From: Strongylocentrotus droebachiensis
Lineage: Eukaryota; Echinodermata; Echinoidea; Camarodonta; Strongylocentrotidae
DNA: 64,000 nucleotides
Reading direction: 5' to 3'
NCBI GenBank assembly: GCA_035222895.1
Contig: JAVYIG010000313.1
Location: forward strand, 92,001-156,000
The notes under the pieces are model-generated. The model was not told the DNA's origin, searched no databases, and saw only the letters and a program-made list of their open reading frames with translations. Below, piece after piece: positions 53,806-64,000 of this stretch (positions are counted from its first letter, which is position 1; the number at the start of each line of letters is the position of its first letter). Position numbers and translations under genes: made by a program.

Positions 53806-54317
53806 CCCTTTTCTAACTGCACTCTATCGGAGTCACACCGATGAAAATACCGATTGAATTTTCCTTATGTAAACAAAGGTGAAACCGCAGTTTTCCCCAT
53901 GTCGTTTTCTAACTGCCGGTGAAATTCACTCGCTGTGGCGAGCCCTTGCCGGAAGTGAAGAATTATTGCGTAATTATTAAGCCCGCGCTCCATCTAGCTA
54001 GCATGCAGCATGTTCAACCATAAGTCAACAAACACAGCTAGTTACGATAAAGCGCGCGTATACTGCGACCTTTGACCATTTTAATCGCTGTTTTAATCGC
54101 CTTTTTCTCCCGAACGTTTTCTAACTGCACGTTTCATCGGTGTCACACCGATAGAATGAGAATTTCTCCTGCTCTTGAGCAGGAGAATTTAATCGCCTAT
54201 TTCTCTTCTTTTCATCGGCTATTTAATCGCCTTTTTCTCCTCTGTTGCTTTCTAACTGTCACTTTCATCGGATGCGTCCGGATGCATCCGATGAAAATCG
54301 GTGCAGTTAGAAAAGGG
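53806..54317. mobile_element. TA-flanked MITE inserted in the LINE
   Basis: 512 bp with perfect terminal inverted repeats CCCTTTTCTAACTGCAC (the right end reads its reverse complement) and TA on both sides (53804-53805, 54318-54319), as for Tc1/mariner-type elements. The interior repeats 'ttttctaactg' at about 53903, 54114 and 54248 and has hairpins such as ATCGGTGTCACACCGAT and CTCCTGCTCTTGAGCAGGAG. Element plus one TA is 514 bp (3n+1), exactly the phase difference between the LINE frames on the two sides. Confidence 0.85.
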
Positions 54318-56744
54318 TATTATTGATAATATTTAATAATTGCTTACACAACGACTTACAGAGTGGTCTAATTTATTCTGATATATCAGACAACTTTCCG
54401 GTATGGTGTGTGAACAATAAACAGATTATTGAATATGCAAGTATCAACACCACCCCCAATGGTAGACCTATTGATAATAATCAACTTTTACAATTTAAAT
54501 ACAAACTCTTGAATGTTGATTGGACTCCAGTTCAAAATACTACAGATGCAAACAAATCATATGACTTATTTATTCATATATTATCCAATTTGTATAATGA
54601 ATGTTTCCCCATTGTTCAGAGGCGTAACTCTAAATTGAAGTGTAAAAGACCATGGATTACAACTGGTATATTAAAATCAATTCATGTCAAACAGAAATTA
54701 TATCATAAATACTTGAAAAAATCTGTAAGTAAGAGAAAATATGTTATATATAAAGACTCACTTACTGCTACTATAAGATCTTCTAAAAAGAAATATTTTT
54801 ATAATATGTTTCATAAGATAAAAGGTGACATGAAAAAAACTTGGAGTAATACCAATGGACTTTTAGGGAAAAGGCGTCAAAATGTTCCTGCGAAAATGTA
54901 TCATGAAAATGTTCATCTGTCCTCACCTCATGTTATCTCAGATTCCTGTAACCATTATTTTGTCAATATTGCTGAAAAAATTTCTCAGGATATACCTACC
55001 TCTTCTCATATGTTTCATGACTTCATGCCTGTTGATAAGAGCTACTCTTCTCTATTCCTAAAACCTACATCTGTATATGAAATTCTAAAAATTGTTTCTT
55101 CTATGAAATCATCTAAAGCAAGTGGGTCTGATGATATGGCCCCCAAAGTTCTTAAGGACTCTATTCATTTACTTGTTGATCAGCTTTGTATAATATTTAA
55201 TAAATCTCTATCACAAGGGATTATAACTGACAGACTCAAAGTTTCCAAGATTATACCTGTGTACAAAAAGAAAAACCCTCAAAATTTGGAAAACTACAGA
55301 CCTATATCATTGTTACCATTTTTTTCCAAAATTCTAGAAAAAGTTGTTCATAAATGATTGTATTCCCACCTTCAAATTAATGACATCCATACCTGAACAA
55401 TTTGGTTTCCATGAAAAATTTTCAACTTCTATGGGTGTATTAAATATTGCAAATTTCATATCACAACAAATTGACGAAGGCAATTACTGTATTGGATTAT
55501 TTATGGATCTGTCAAAAGCCTTTGACACCATTGACCACAACATACTCATTCGTAAACTAAATGCATATGGTGTTAGAGGGCTAGCTTTAGATTGAAAAAA
55601 AATAATTACTTGAATAATAGGTATCAGTATGTTGTGGTCAATGGTGTCCAATCTCAACGTAAACTTACTATATATGGAATTCCGCAAGGCTCTGTACTCG
55701 GGCCCCTCCTGTTCCTTGTTTGATATAACACAATCTTCCAAATTATTTCGCTATTCATTATTTGCTCATGACACGTGCATCTTAACTTCTCACAAGAATA
55801 TCTATAATTTAATGTCCATTACTAATAAAGAAGTTAATAATTTATATGATTGGTTCTGTTGCAACAAACTCTCATTGAATTTTGACAAAACAAAGTTTAT
55901 GATTTTCAGAACGAGGAACAGGAGGGTCCCGAATGATCTTAATAATTTTACTATTGGTGGTCGATATATCACGTGTGGATAATGTTCAATTTTTAGGTAT
56001 TACAGTCAACGAATTTCTCTCATGGAAACTGCATATTAGTAGTATCTGTACTAAAGTATCGAGATGTACAGGAATCATATCAAGGATCAAATTTATATTA
56101 CCACAAAACATACTTGTCACTTTATATTATAGTTTAATCTTGCCTCACCTAACTAACATACTGTAACTCAGTATGGGGTCATACTTTAAAAAGCCATCTT
56201 TCTAGATTAATAATACTTCAGAAAAAAGCAATTAGACTTATTACATCATCCCCATATTACTGTCCGAGTATGCCATTATTTAAGAAAATGAATATTTTAC
56301 CAATCTCTGAATTAATTTCTATGAACTCTCTTATTTTTATGTATAAATACCAGTCTGAATTTTTACCAAAAATATTTGAAAATATGTTCACCCTTAATTC
56401 CTCTGTACATAATTACAACACTCGTCAATGTAAACTATTTCATCAACCCAAGATTTGCACTTCCATGGCCTTAAACTCATTTCGTGTAAAATATATTAAA
56501 TTGTGGAACAGCCTTGATCACAGTATTCAACAAAGCTCAACTCTGTCAAAATTCAAATTTTCTATAAAAAGACTGTATCTCACCAATATTAATACGTGCT
56601 AAGTAGATATATAAAATGTATTAATTAATTCTAATTTTCTTCTCCTATTTCATGAGCTCTCTCCACTCCTACAGTTTTTCTCTTTCTCTTTTCTTTTCAC
56701 CATGCCTACTCATTCTAATTGTTTTCTTCTGTAATACTGACCCC

Positions 56745-56830
56745 CCCCCCCCCCATTCTCTTTCTCTCTCTCTCTTTCTTTTTCTCTTTCTCCTTCTCTC
56801 TATGTATTCCTTCCCTATGATATTTTACTC
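56745..56830. repeat. Pyrimidine microsatellite in the LINE 3' region
   Basis: Poly-C run followed by CT/CTTT repeats, within the 3' untranslated part of the LINE. Confidence 0.7.
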
Positions 56831-57364
56831 TATCTCATCTATCTTATTGTGTGTGTATGCTAGGGTGTTTGTATGTCTGTGTATGGACGTGTACCTGTAT
56901 CTGTCTATTTATAGTAGCTGTTAAGATGATAACAATTTCCTAATTTATATTTAATTAGCTGTTTAATAATTTTCTCAAATGTTAAAGATATTTCTGTAAC
57001 AAATAACAAAGTTATAAATGTTATATTGTATACCGGGGCCCTGCTTACAAGCAACCTGCTTATTAAGGGTATCCCTCCATGTTTAAGTTTATATTGTAAT
57101 TTTAATACAATGTGTCAATACTGTTATATTTGTTCTTTTTTTTAAAGATGGAAAATAAATTGTAATTGAATTGAAATTGAATTGAATTGAAGACAATTTT
57201 AATTCAGTCTGCTTTGCCTATAATCTTATGTTCAAACATTAGCATTATGCACTGCACAGTCTGCACTGATGTCTAGATCACAGCAGTAGCGTGTACTGAA
57301 CGATCGCTTGATTCATAATAATTGATAAATTAATTGGTTAGTCTAAATAGTAAATATGATATAT

Positions 57365-57630
57365 CTAAAGTGAAACCCCTGAGCTTGCGGAGGCTCTGCC
57401 CCATGGTCCCCACCAGGGGCCCTAAGGCGGGCCCCTTGATGCTCATCTGACCGTAATTTAATGCCGAAAGCCCTGAGCTTCATGGGGCGCAGCCCCCAGG
57501 ACCCCACGCCATGACCTGCCAGTTTCACAAATAAGGTGTTAAAGTATGCTCATCTGACTGTAATTAAATGCCTAAAAAACCCTGGAAGCTTCCAGGGGCT
57601 CCGCCTTTGACCCCCACCAGGGCTTTACTC
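57365..57630. repeat. Diverged tandem duplication, about 130 bp units
   Basis: Both halves share 'ccctgagcttg/c', 'aggctctgcc'/'ggctccgcc', 'ccccaccagggg'/'cccccaccaggg' and 'atgctcatctgactgtaatt'-like segments. No coding signal. Confidence 0.5.
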
Positions 57631-58286
57631 TAGACCCCACGCAAATTTACACTATATAGAGGTGCTGAGAATAAGGATCTTCTTCATAAACGAAGATCGT
57701 CTTTGTACACACGTACCAATGCGTCCTCAAAGACAAGGATCGTCCGGAAAAAAGCAGATGTTCCATATTTTTGATCGGTACATTAGCGATGCAAAAAACG
57801 GATTCCGGATGATTTTTGATGCATTTTACATTGATTTTGTACAGAGACCTTCACATTATGAGCAATAAATCCTTGGGAAGACGGACAACCCATAAAAGTA
57901 GAAGGTCAACTAGGGTTATTTTCCCCTGGGGAATCCAAATTCGGCATTGCCAGCGGGCGGTTCAGTAACCCGAAAACCTGCAGAGCGCCGATGCAAAAAA
58001 ACGTCCGCGAAAATCCTTGTTTATGGCGACGCATTTTGTCCGCGTTTATGAGGATATCCGCCCCTACTGTATATGCTGTACCTGATCGTTACGGTTTAGC
58101 CCCCCCCCCCTCCCCACTTTGAAAAACGTTCCGCAGGGCCTGCATGTAACACGTAAGAATGGTGTTGATGCAGATTTTTTGTCTGCCCCCCCCCCCCAAA
58201 CGTTTTTACGCCACTGTCTGGTGATACCAACAGAATGCCGATTTTCCCTTGCATTTCGCCCCCCGGTCTTGAAAAAAGGGGTCGTT

Positions 58287-58375
58287 GTCCTAGGGGGTTG
58301 CTGTCCTAGAGGGTGGTTATCCGGGGGTGGTTATCCGGGGGTGGTTATCCGGGGATGGTTGTCCAGGGGGTAGGT
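58287..58375 (+). repeat. Minisatellite, GGTTATCCGGGGGT-type unit
   Basis: About five imperfect 14-19 bp units ('ggtggttatccgggg'). The Gly/Trp-rich ORF over it is an artefact. Confidence 0.85.
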
Positions 58376-59105
58376 GTCCGGATACGCACACTCACATCGC
58401 ATGACAGTCAAATTCACTCAAGTCACTCGACACAAAAATCAAAATATTCACAAAATGAAAGATATTCATCAACAAGCCGTAGGCTGCTACACTAAACATA
58501 GATGACATGATCTAGAATATATTTTAAAATTCACGAAACCAGGAAAGCAATTAAATTACCTTAAAACGGAGTAAAATGCGTTAAAAATATTAAAGCACAC
58601 TCACCAAAATTACTCAGAACGGACTGACATGACAGGAACAGTTATTGTGCAATAATTATTGTTCTGCTAGCGGCTATAAGCGGGTAAGCGCTAGGCTAAC
58701 TTCAGCTTCTTCGGAGATTACAATTCGTCCAAAATCAAATTAAGTACATGGATGGTGTTACTCGGTATCAGACTCATACAAGGTCGGTACCAGATCTAAC
58801 TGTACTGTATTACCTGTTGTCGATGTTTTGGTGTCATCCAAAATTCATTCATAAAATCATAACTTTGGAGAAAACAGCCGAAGTCAAGGTTTATTTCACA
58901 ATCAAGGGTTTATACTGCAATAGCGCTTATTAGGGACAGGGTATAAAAGAGGCGTTATTCTAAAGTTCAAATTATATTTGAAAAGTATTGGGTAAAGTTG
59001 AATAGAAGAGGTCCAATCACTTTGTGTCGATTCCGATGCAGGTCACAGTCACACCACTTACCAATTAATAATGGAAGGTTTGAAAGTAATCCCTTTTTTC
59101 ATTAA

Positions 59106-59647
59106 AGGGAAAGTCCACCCCAAAAATAAGTTTGTTTCGATAGAGGCAGAATAATAAGAAAATCAGGTGAGTGAAAGTTCGAGCAAATTCTGAATGAAAA
59201 TAAGAAAGTTATGAATTATTGAAGTTGTGATCAATCAAATACAAATTGGCAACTCTGTGACTTATTATACGAGCTCTCCTTCATTTGCTTTGTGCATAAT
59301 ATTCCATAAAATCATGTTTTCTTCGTTACTAGTGATGACGGAATATATATTTGTTCCTTGCAGGGGGAGTATAGAAACATATTTGTAATTATTATATTTA
59401 GGGTGCATGTATGGTTGAAATTTTTCTTGAGGGAAAATGAAAATTTTAGATTTTTTTAGTACTAGCAAATGGAAGTTGAGCTCGCATTTTACGTCATAGA
59501 GTTGCCAATTTGTGTTTGATTGATCACAACTTAAAAAATCCTAACTTCCTTATTTTTAATCGGAATTTGCTCAAACTTTCACTGACTTGTTTCTCTCATT
59601 TTTCTACTCCTATTAAAACTAACTTAATTTCAGGGTGGACTTCCCCT
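59106..59647. mobile_element. TTAA-3 foldback MITE, copy 2
   Basis: 542 bp with intact TTAA duplications (59102-59105, 59648-59651). Ends AGGGAAAGTCCACCC and, reversed, AGGGGAAGTCCACCC. Inverted arms extend inward roughly 170 bp ('caaattggcaactctgtgac' versus its inverse around 'gtcatagagttgcc'), leaving a single-copy centre. Confidence 0.9.
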
Positions 59648-60440
59648 TTAAGAAAGAAAGGCACTGTTATTAATATTAGATCGACAGTTTGTTGTGAGTA
59701 ACCCCATTTCACATGGACAAATTGTTTCATAGATCTAGTGTTAAGCAATTAAGAAAAACTCGTAGGATTCATAACAGTAATAATACAATTATTTTTGTTA
59801 GATCCTAACCTATTTTTGTCAATAAAAGTGTAGTTACTCGTAGTGGTAGACAAACCAAACCGCGTTATATATAAGACTTATATAACTATAAAATGTATGT
59901 GTATACTTAGTCTTTAGCTCATGTTGATTGTTTTTTAGAAATATAAAAATGTATATATCATGTCTATTTTTTTAATTATTATATCTTACTTTGTTTGATA
60001 TATCTTTCCGTATTATATTGTAAGTATGTTTTGCTCTATAAATACCCCTGAAGGGATTCGATAGAGTCAATTAAAATATAAATCTAATCAGGTATACGCA
60101 GGGGCGCCGCTAGACCTTTTTCAGTGGGGGGGGGGGGGGGGTGTAGAGGCCAACGATTACCGACACAACTAGCGACCAATTACCGACAAAATTAAACGTC
60201 TAATATCTACAAATTTAACCCTATAAACCCGGGGCCGAAGGTAAATTGTTTTTCCTATGGACTATATAGTATCGAAAATAATATCGCTAGTGATATTCGT
60301 TTGTCTCGCAATGTGGTCAATAAGGAATCTAAAAGATCACGACGTTTCGTATGCTACTGCAATACTTGCATAATTATGCGCAAATGGTCATTTTCCTCGA
60401 CGAGATAAATATACGAATTATTTCGTCAAAAATTCGTCTA

Positions 60441-61620
60441 AATTATTCGGAAATGAAGACGATTTATTGTACCTTTCTCGACTGTTAATCCTTGTCTAAA
60501 TGAAGTCCCCCCCCCCCCCCTCCCGCGCGAAGCGCGAAAGTTTTGATGTTTCATTAAATTATTATGAACAGAAGACGATTTGCTGTACCGTTCTCTACTG
60601 TTAATCCTTGTCTGAATTCAGTTTCTCCCCCTCCCGCGAGAAGCGCGAAATTTTTTGGCGTTTCATTAAATTATTAGAGAAAGTAGACGATTCGTTGAAC
60701 CCTGCTCGACTCGTCTAAATGAAGTTTTCTCCCTTCGCGCGAAGCGCGGAATTTTTGGCGTTTCATCACAATATAGAGAAAGGAAGACGATTCGTCGTAC
60801 CGTTTTCGACTCTTATTACTCCCTATTCATCTGAATTCAGTTCCCCCTCTCGCGCGAAGCGCGCAAGCTTTGTATTTCATTAAATTATTAGAGAAAAAAG
60901 ACGATTTGTTTGTACTGTTTTCGACTCTTAATCCTTATCTAAATACAGCTTCCCCCTACCGCGCTTCGCGCGGAAGTTTTGACGTTTCATTAAATTATTA
61001 GAGAAAGAAGACGATTCGTTTTACCGTTTTCGACTCTTAACAAGCCCTAATTGTCTGCCAGTTCCCCCTTTAGCGCGAAGCGCGGAAGCTTTGACGTTTC
61101 CTTAAAATATTAGAGAAAGAAGACGATTCGTTGTACCGTTTTCGACTCTTAATAAGCCCTAATTGTCTGAATTCAGTTTCCCCCTTTAGCGCGAAGCGCG
61201 GAAGCTTTGACGTTTCCTTAAAATATTAGAGAAAGAAGACGATTCGTTGTACCGTTCTCGACTCGTCTAAATGAAGTTTTCCCTCCCTCCCGCGCGAAAG
61301 TTTTGACGTTTCATTAAATTATTAGAGAAAGTAGACGATTCGTTGAACCGTGCTCGACTCCTAATCATTGTCTGATTAAAGCTTCCCCTACCGCGCAAAT
61401 TTTGACGTTTCATTAAATTATGAGAGAAAGAAGATGATTCGTTGTACCGTTTTCGACTCTTAATAAGCCCTATTTGGTGTACTGTTTTCGACTCTTAATC
61501 CTTATCTGAATTTAGTTGTCCCCCTTCCGCGCGAAGCGCGGCGGGTTTCGCGTTTCATTAAATTATTAGAGAAAGTAGACGATTCGTTGAACCGTGCTCG
61601 ACTCTTAATCCTGAACTCTT
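60441..61620. repeat. Tandem array of about eleven 96-145 bp units with GCGCGAAGCGC palindromes
   Basis: Landmark 'gacgatt' (one variant gatgatt) at 60458, 60574, 60686, 60786, 60900, 61010, 61122, 61238, 61334, 61433 and 61578. A typical unit has 'tttcattaaattattagaga', 'agacgattcgttgtaccg', 'ttttcgactcttaat', a C/T-rich patch, then the palindromic core CGCGCGAAGCGCG and 'tttgacg'. Units vary in length and the core is missing in some. No coding signal. Confidence 0.9.
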
Positions 61621-62983
61621 AAACCTTTGAATTTAGTTTGAATTATGTGATATGTGAATAGTGAAGCTAATAGTTTAGAAATACACATATTATGAAGAAC
61701 AAGAATATAACACAATTGAATAATACAAGATTCTTTCTTACCTTTTAAAGGAAGACAAAAAAGAATAGAATGTTGACTAGGATGCGTGGCAAAAACAAAG
61801 TGAGGAGCCACTCCTGGTATCCCAGCTGGTGTGTTTAGATTAGTTGTGGGTGAGGCCACTCTCGCAGGAGGTGGTACCTAATCAACTAAGAGGAGGGACT
61901 GTGGGGGCTAGAAATATACTCGTGTCATAGTACATAGTAAGTCAAAGATACACACAAAAATAGGGGGGTATTCTGTGGGGCTCCACACAATTACGAAAGT
62001 AAATTATGAATTTGTCAAGTTAATTAGCATATATAGCAATGGTAGAGTGAGAATCAAAACGTAAAGGACTAAAATAGTAAATTCGATTTCATATCACTAC
62101 ATGTATATTGATAGTTTCCAGGCTTAACACTCGCTAATAGAATGACATTTTAAAATGTTTAGTATCATATATGACAGGGAATTAAAATGTTATGGCTATG
62201 TCATTTGTACTGCATCTCGTACAATATGATTTTTAAAACCGTCCGACCATGCATAATTGCATTTAGACGGCATCCTTGGTTTTGGAAATAAAGAATATGA
62301 AGAGACAAACAAAGATTGAACAAATTAATAAGTCCCAATATATGAATGCTAATTAAATTAAAAGCACCGAGTTGGGGAAGCCCGGAAGGTAATACGGCCC
62401 CAATAGCAAGAGCGTCGTTCCCGGGGGGGGGGGGGGTGATAGGGGGACACGTCGACCCTCACGATTTTTCCTAGGGGGAGGGCATCATATCTAATGTCCC
62501 CCAATGTTTTGATGTTTTGTCAGAAACAACGAGTTTGTATATATTACCAAGGATATGAGAGTTAAATTTACGTTTTAATTTTTTTTTTAAAGAAATAGTG
62601 CTCATTACCCCCCCCCCCACCCCCCACCCCCCCCCCCCCCCCGCTTATACGTCGGCTGGCTGATTCGCCGCTAAATATTATCACACGAATTGGCCAAAAA
62701 CAAAGAAAAACAAAATTATGCTCTTACCCCCCCCCCCCCGGATTTTTACTGGCTGGCTGATTCGCCGCTAAATATTTCCTCACGAATTGGCCGCAAAAAG
62801 AGTGCTCCCCCTCCCGCTTTTGCACTGCATGGCTGCCTGATTCACCGCTAAATATTTCCTCAAGAATTGGGCACACAAAATATCCCTCCCGTGCTCAAGC
62901 GCAGATTGACGCCCTTGCCCAATAGCACTCTAAATTCGTCACAGCTAGGTTTGCTTTGTTTTATCCTGTCGAGATGCCAAGAA
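61621..62983. other. Gene-free region with poly-G/C repeats
   Basis: Contains a minus-strand ORF of 84 codons (61859-61605) whose sense strand has a donor-like GGTAAG at about 61744-61739, but no recognisable domain. AT-rich sequence follows. From about 62590 to 62870 there are three tandem units of 'ttcgccgctaaatatttcct' separated by poly-C, resembling the interiors of the hAT-like elements. Confidence 0.45.
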
Positions 62984-63211
62984 CAGGGGCGGATCCGGTC
63001 GGCGGCAGGGGAGGGTGCCCAATTCGTGAGAAAATATTTAGCGGCGAAACAACAGGCCGATAATTCGCATAGTGGGAGAGGGGGAGGGGGAGGGGGAGGG
63101 GGGGGGGGGGTAGTGAGCACTAATTATTTATTTTTTTGCTCCCGAAAACTTGAAAATCGTGCCAGCCGATAATTCGCTCAGGCCCCCCCCCCCCCCCTGG
63201 ATCCACCACTG
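62984..63211. mobile_element. Short hAT-like element with GGCGGATCC ends
   Basis: Left end CAGGGGCGGATCCGG, right end (reversed) CAGTGGTGGATCCAGG, interior with poly-G and the inverted 'aaatatttagcggcga' and 'ctcccgaaaacttgaaaatc' motifs of the group. No convincing 8-bp duplication was found, so the borders may be chimeric. Confidence 0.55.
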
Positions 63212-63289
63212 GTGTCCAACAATTTTTCACAAAATAACTGACATTCCTATTGTGCAAAATGTATGACTCCGGAGAGTCTTTGCATTTTA

Positions 63290-63661
63290 GGGCGCGTTCA
63301 TGCTTGATTTTGAAGGCAGAATGAGCGATTTGTAACGCTCATCGTAAACGCTCATCGTAATCGCAGTTCCACGGTGCACTGTTCATGCTCACTTCTCCAG
63401 GCAATTCTCCTTGGGTGGCCTTCAGCTGGATTCGCAAACCTGTGTGCGCATGCTACGTAGATCCACTAGAGGTCAGTGCGTTGACCCCATTTAAACGCGT
63501 TTACAAATTGTAAACGCATCTTTTTGTGAGTTTACGACCGGCGATCGTGATCGCCGTTTTTCGGTGATTCTACAAAAGTGAGCATGAACGCAATCGTGTT
63601 TTAAACTAAACGCGTAACAGATGCCTGATTCTGGCCGTCAAAATCAAGCATGAACGCGCCC
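63290..63661. mobile_element. Harbinger-like MITE
   Basis: 372 bp with 24-bp perfect inverted ends (GGGCGCGTTCATGCTTGATT continuing TTGA), flanked by TTA (63287-63289 and 63662-63664), the 3-bp target typical of PIF/Harbinger. The interior has inverted 'cgatcgtgatcgccg' and repeated 'aacgctcatcgtaa' motifs. No transposase. Confidence 0.88.
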
Positions 63662-63664
63662 TTA

Positions 63665-64000
63665 GAGTACCTAGATAATATGCTTTCCATAATACTCTCA
63701 TTACCTTAGCTTGCTTGTACACTCTTTCAATTCAATGGACTTGAATTTATCTGTGCATTAGCCTGTACAACTATAATTACTTTTACCTCATTTATCTCTA
63801 ATCTTTTTTTTTGAAGAGCACCCAAAAAGATTGTAAAAAAAAGGTGTTTTTAGTATATATTATCATAACCATGACGTTTTTTTATCGTTATGCACATAAT
63901 CAAGAAACTAAGGTTACCTGTTTACGATTCTATTCCATATGGTGTTTTAATTATTATGATAATCAGAAAGGTTTGATTGCCGTGCACTAATCAAGAACCT
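63665..64000. other. Terminal AT-rich stretch, nothing recognised
   Basis: No ORF, repeat terminus or RNA signature could be supported. Confidence 0.5.

Larger units (their letters stand above)
53440..57190 (+). mobile_element. Decayed non-LTR retrotransposon (LINE), CR1/Jockey-like group
   Basis: ORF2 remains of an apurinic-type endonuclease plus reverse transcriptase. Endonuclease blocks: GCVYRSPN, LLGDFNINLL, then ISDNFPVW, where the catalytic SDH has become SDN. RT blocks: SKASGSDDMAPKVLKD, VYKKKNPQNLENYRPISLLP, motif A LFMDLSKAFDTIDHNIL, motif B IPQGSVLGPLL, motif C FAHD (55761-55772) in place of F/YADD, then LNFDKTKFMIF and VQFLGITV. C-terminal YNTRQ...LWNSLD. The frame is broken by a stop near 55355, further shifts between 55380 and 56170, and damage around 55595-55740, so it is inactive. 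The 5' end is missing or unrecognisable. The 3' end is an AATTG-type tail (57160-57190). A 512-bp MITE splits it at 53805. Confidence 0.92.
57191..60440. other. Gene-free region after the LINE
   Basis: Holds a GC-richer diverged duplication (57365-57630), unassigned sequence with poly-C runs (57650-58290), a minisatellite (58287-58375), a TTAA-3 foldback MITE (59106-59647), AT-rich DNA, and a possible hAT-type terminus CAGGGGCGCCGCTAG at 60099 followed by a G run. No host gene recognised. Confidence 0.5.

Noticed and set aside
55484-55741. Minus-strand ORF inside the LINE
   Set aside because: Shadow of the reverse-transcriptase region; plus-strand RT motifs explain the sequence.
60099-60150. 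Second hAT element starting CAGGGGCGCCGCTAG
   Set aside because: No matching opposite terminus or repeated GGTATACG flank was found, so it is left as a possible single end.
61880-61925. Purine tract followed by TGTGGGGGC, resembling a polypurine tract and LTR start
   Set aside because: No second copy of such an LTR and no pol-like sequence was seen nearby.

Overview
The window looks like nuclear DNA of a marine invertebrate deuterostome, most likely an echinoderm such as a sea urchin. It is AT-rich, with short exons separated by roughly 0.5-3.5 kb introns with GT-AG borders, abundant (GA)n, (GAA)n and poly-G tracts, tRNA-derived SINEs, and repeat types common in such genomes. No species can be named from the sequence alone. 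There is no rRNA, CRISPR or bacterial-type operon.

Five host genes can be rebuilt exon by exon, and in each the reading frame closes across every junction. (1) 153-13780, plus strand: a secreted, single-function peptidylglycine alpha-hydroxylating monooxygenase (PHM), about 420 aa. (2) 18995-25928, minus: DNAAF4/DYX1C1, CS plus TPR dynein assembly factor, about 398 aa. (3) 27076-31692, plus: HENMT1, the piRNA 3'-end 2'-O-methyltransferase, about 622 aa with a long acidic extension. (4) 34568-40588, minus: JMJD7, a JmjC lysyl hydroxylase, 353 or 385 aa depending on start. (5) 45702-52529, minus: a cytochrome b561 of the lysosomal CYB561A3 type, about 230 aa. DNAAF4 and HENMT1 are head to head with 1.15 kb between start codons. 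HENMT1 and JMJD7 converge. The genes do not form one pathway.

The rest is mainly repeats. Three MITE families carry TTAA target duplications (three, five and two copies). Other elements include a hAT-like element with 8-bp duplications, a Harbinger-like element with a TTA duplication and perfect 24-bp ends, two Tc1/mariner-like TA elements, two pearl/Helentron-type non-autonomous elements built on about 150-bp core repeats plus an ACGG microsatellite, and four SINE copies. At 53.4-57.2 kb is a decayed LINE split by a 512-bp MITE whose removal restores the frame. Tandem arrays include a 71-bp unit (50.09-50.56 kb), an approximately 110-bp unit with GCGCGAAGCGC palindromes (60.4-61.6 kb), and 60 uninterrupted GAA triplets in a PHM intron. 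No protein gene is recognised from 57.2 kb to the end.

I see no clear new multi-gene system. The points most worth follow-up are the HENMT1 extension, a decayed duplicate of the last PHM exon, a candidate X-box upstream of DNAAF4, an in-frame upstream exon of JMJD7, the MITE-in-LINE insertion and the two unusual palindromic arrays.
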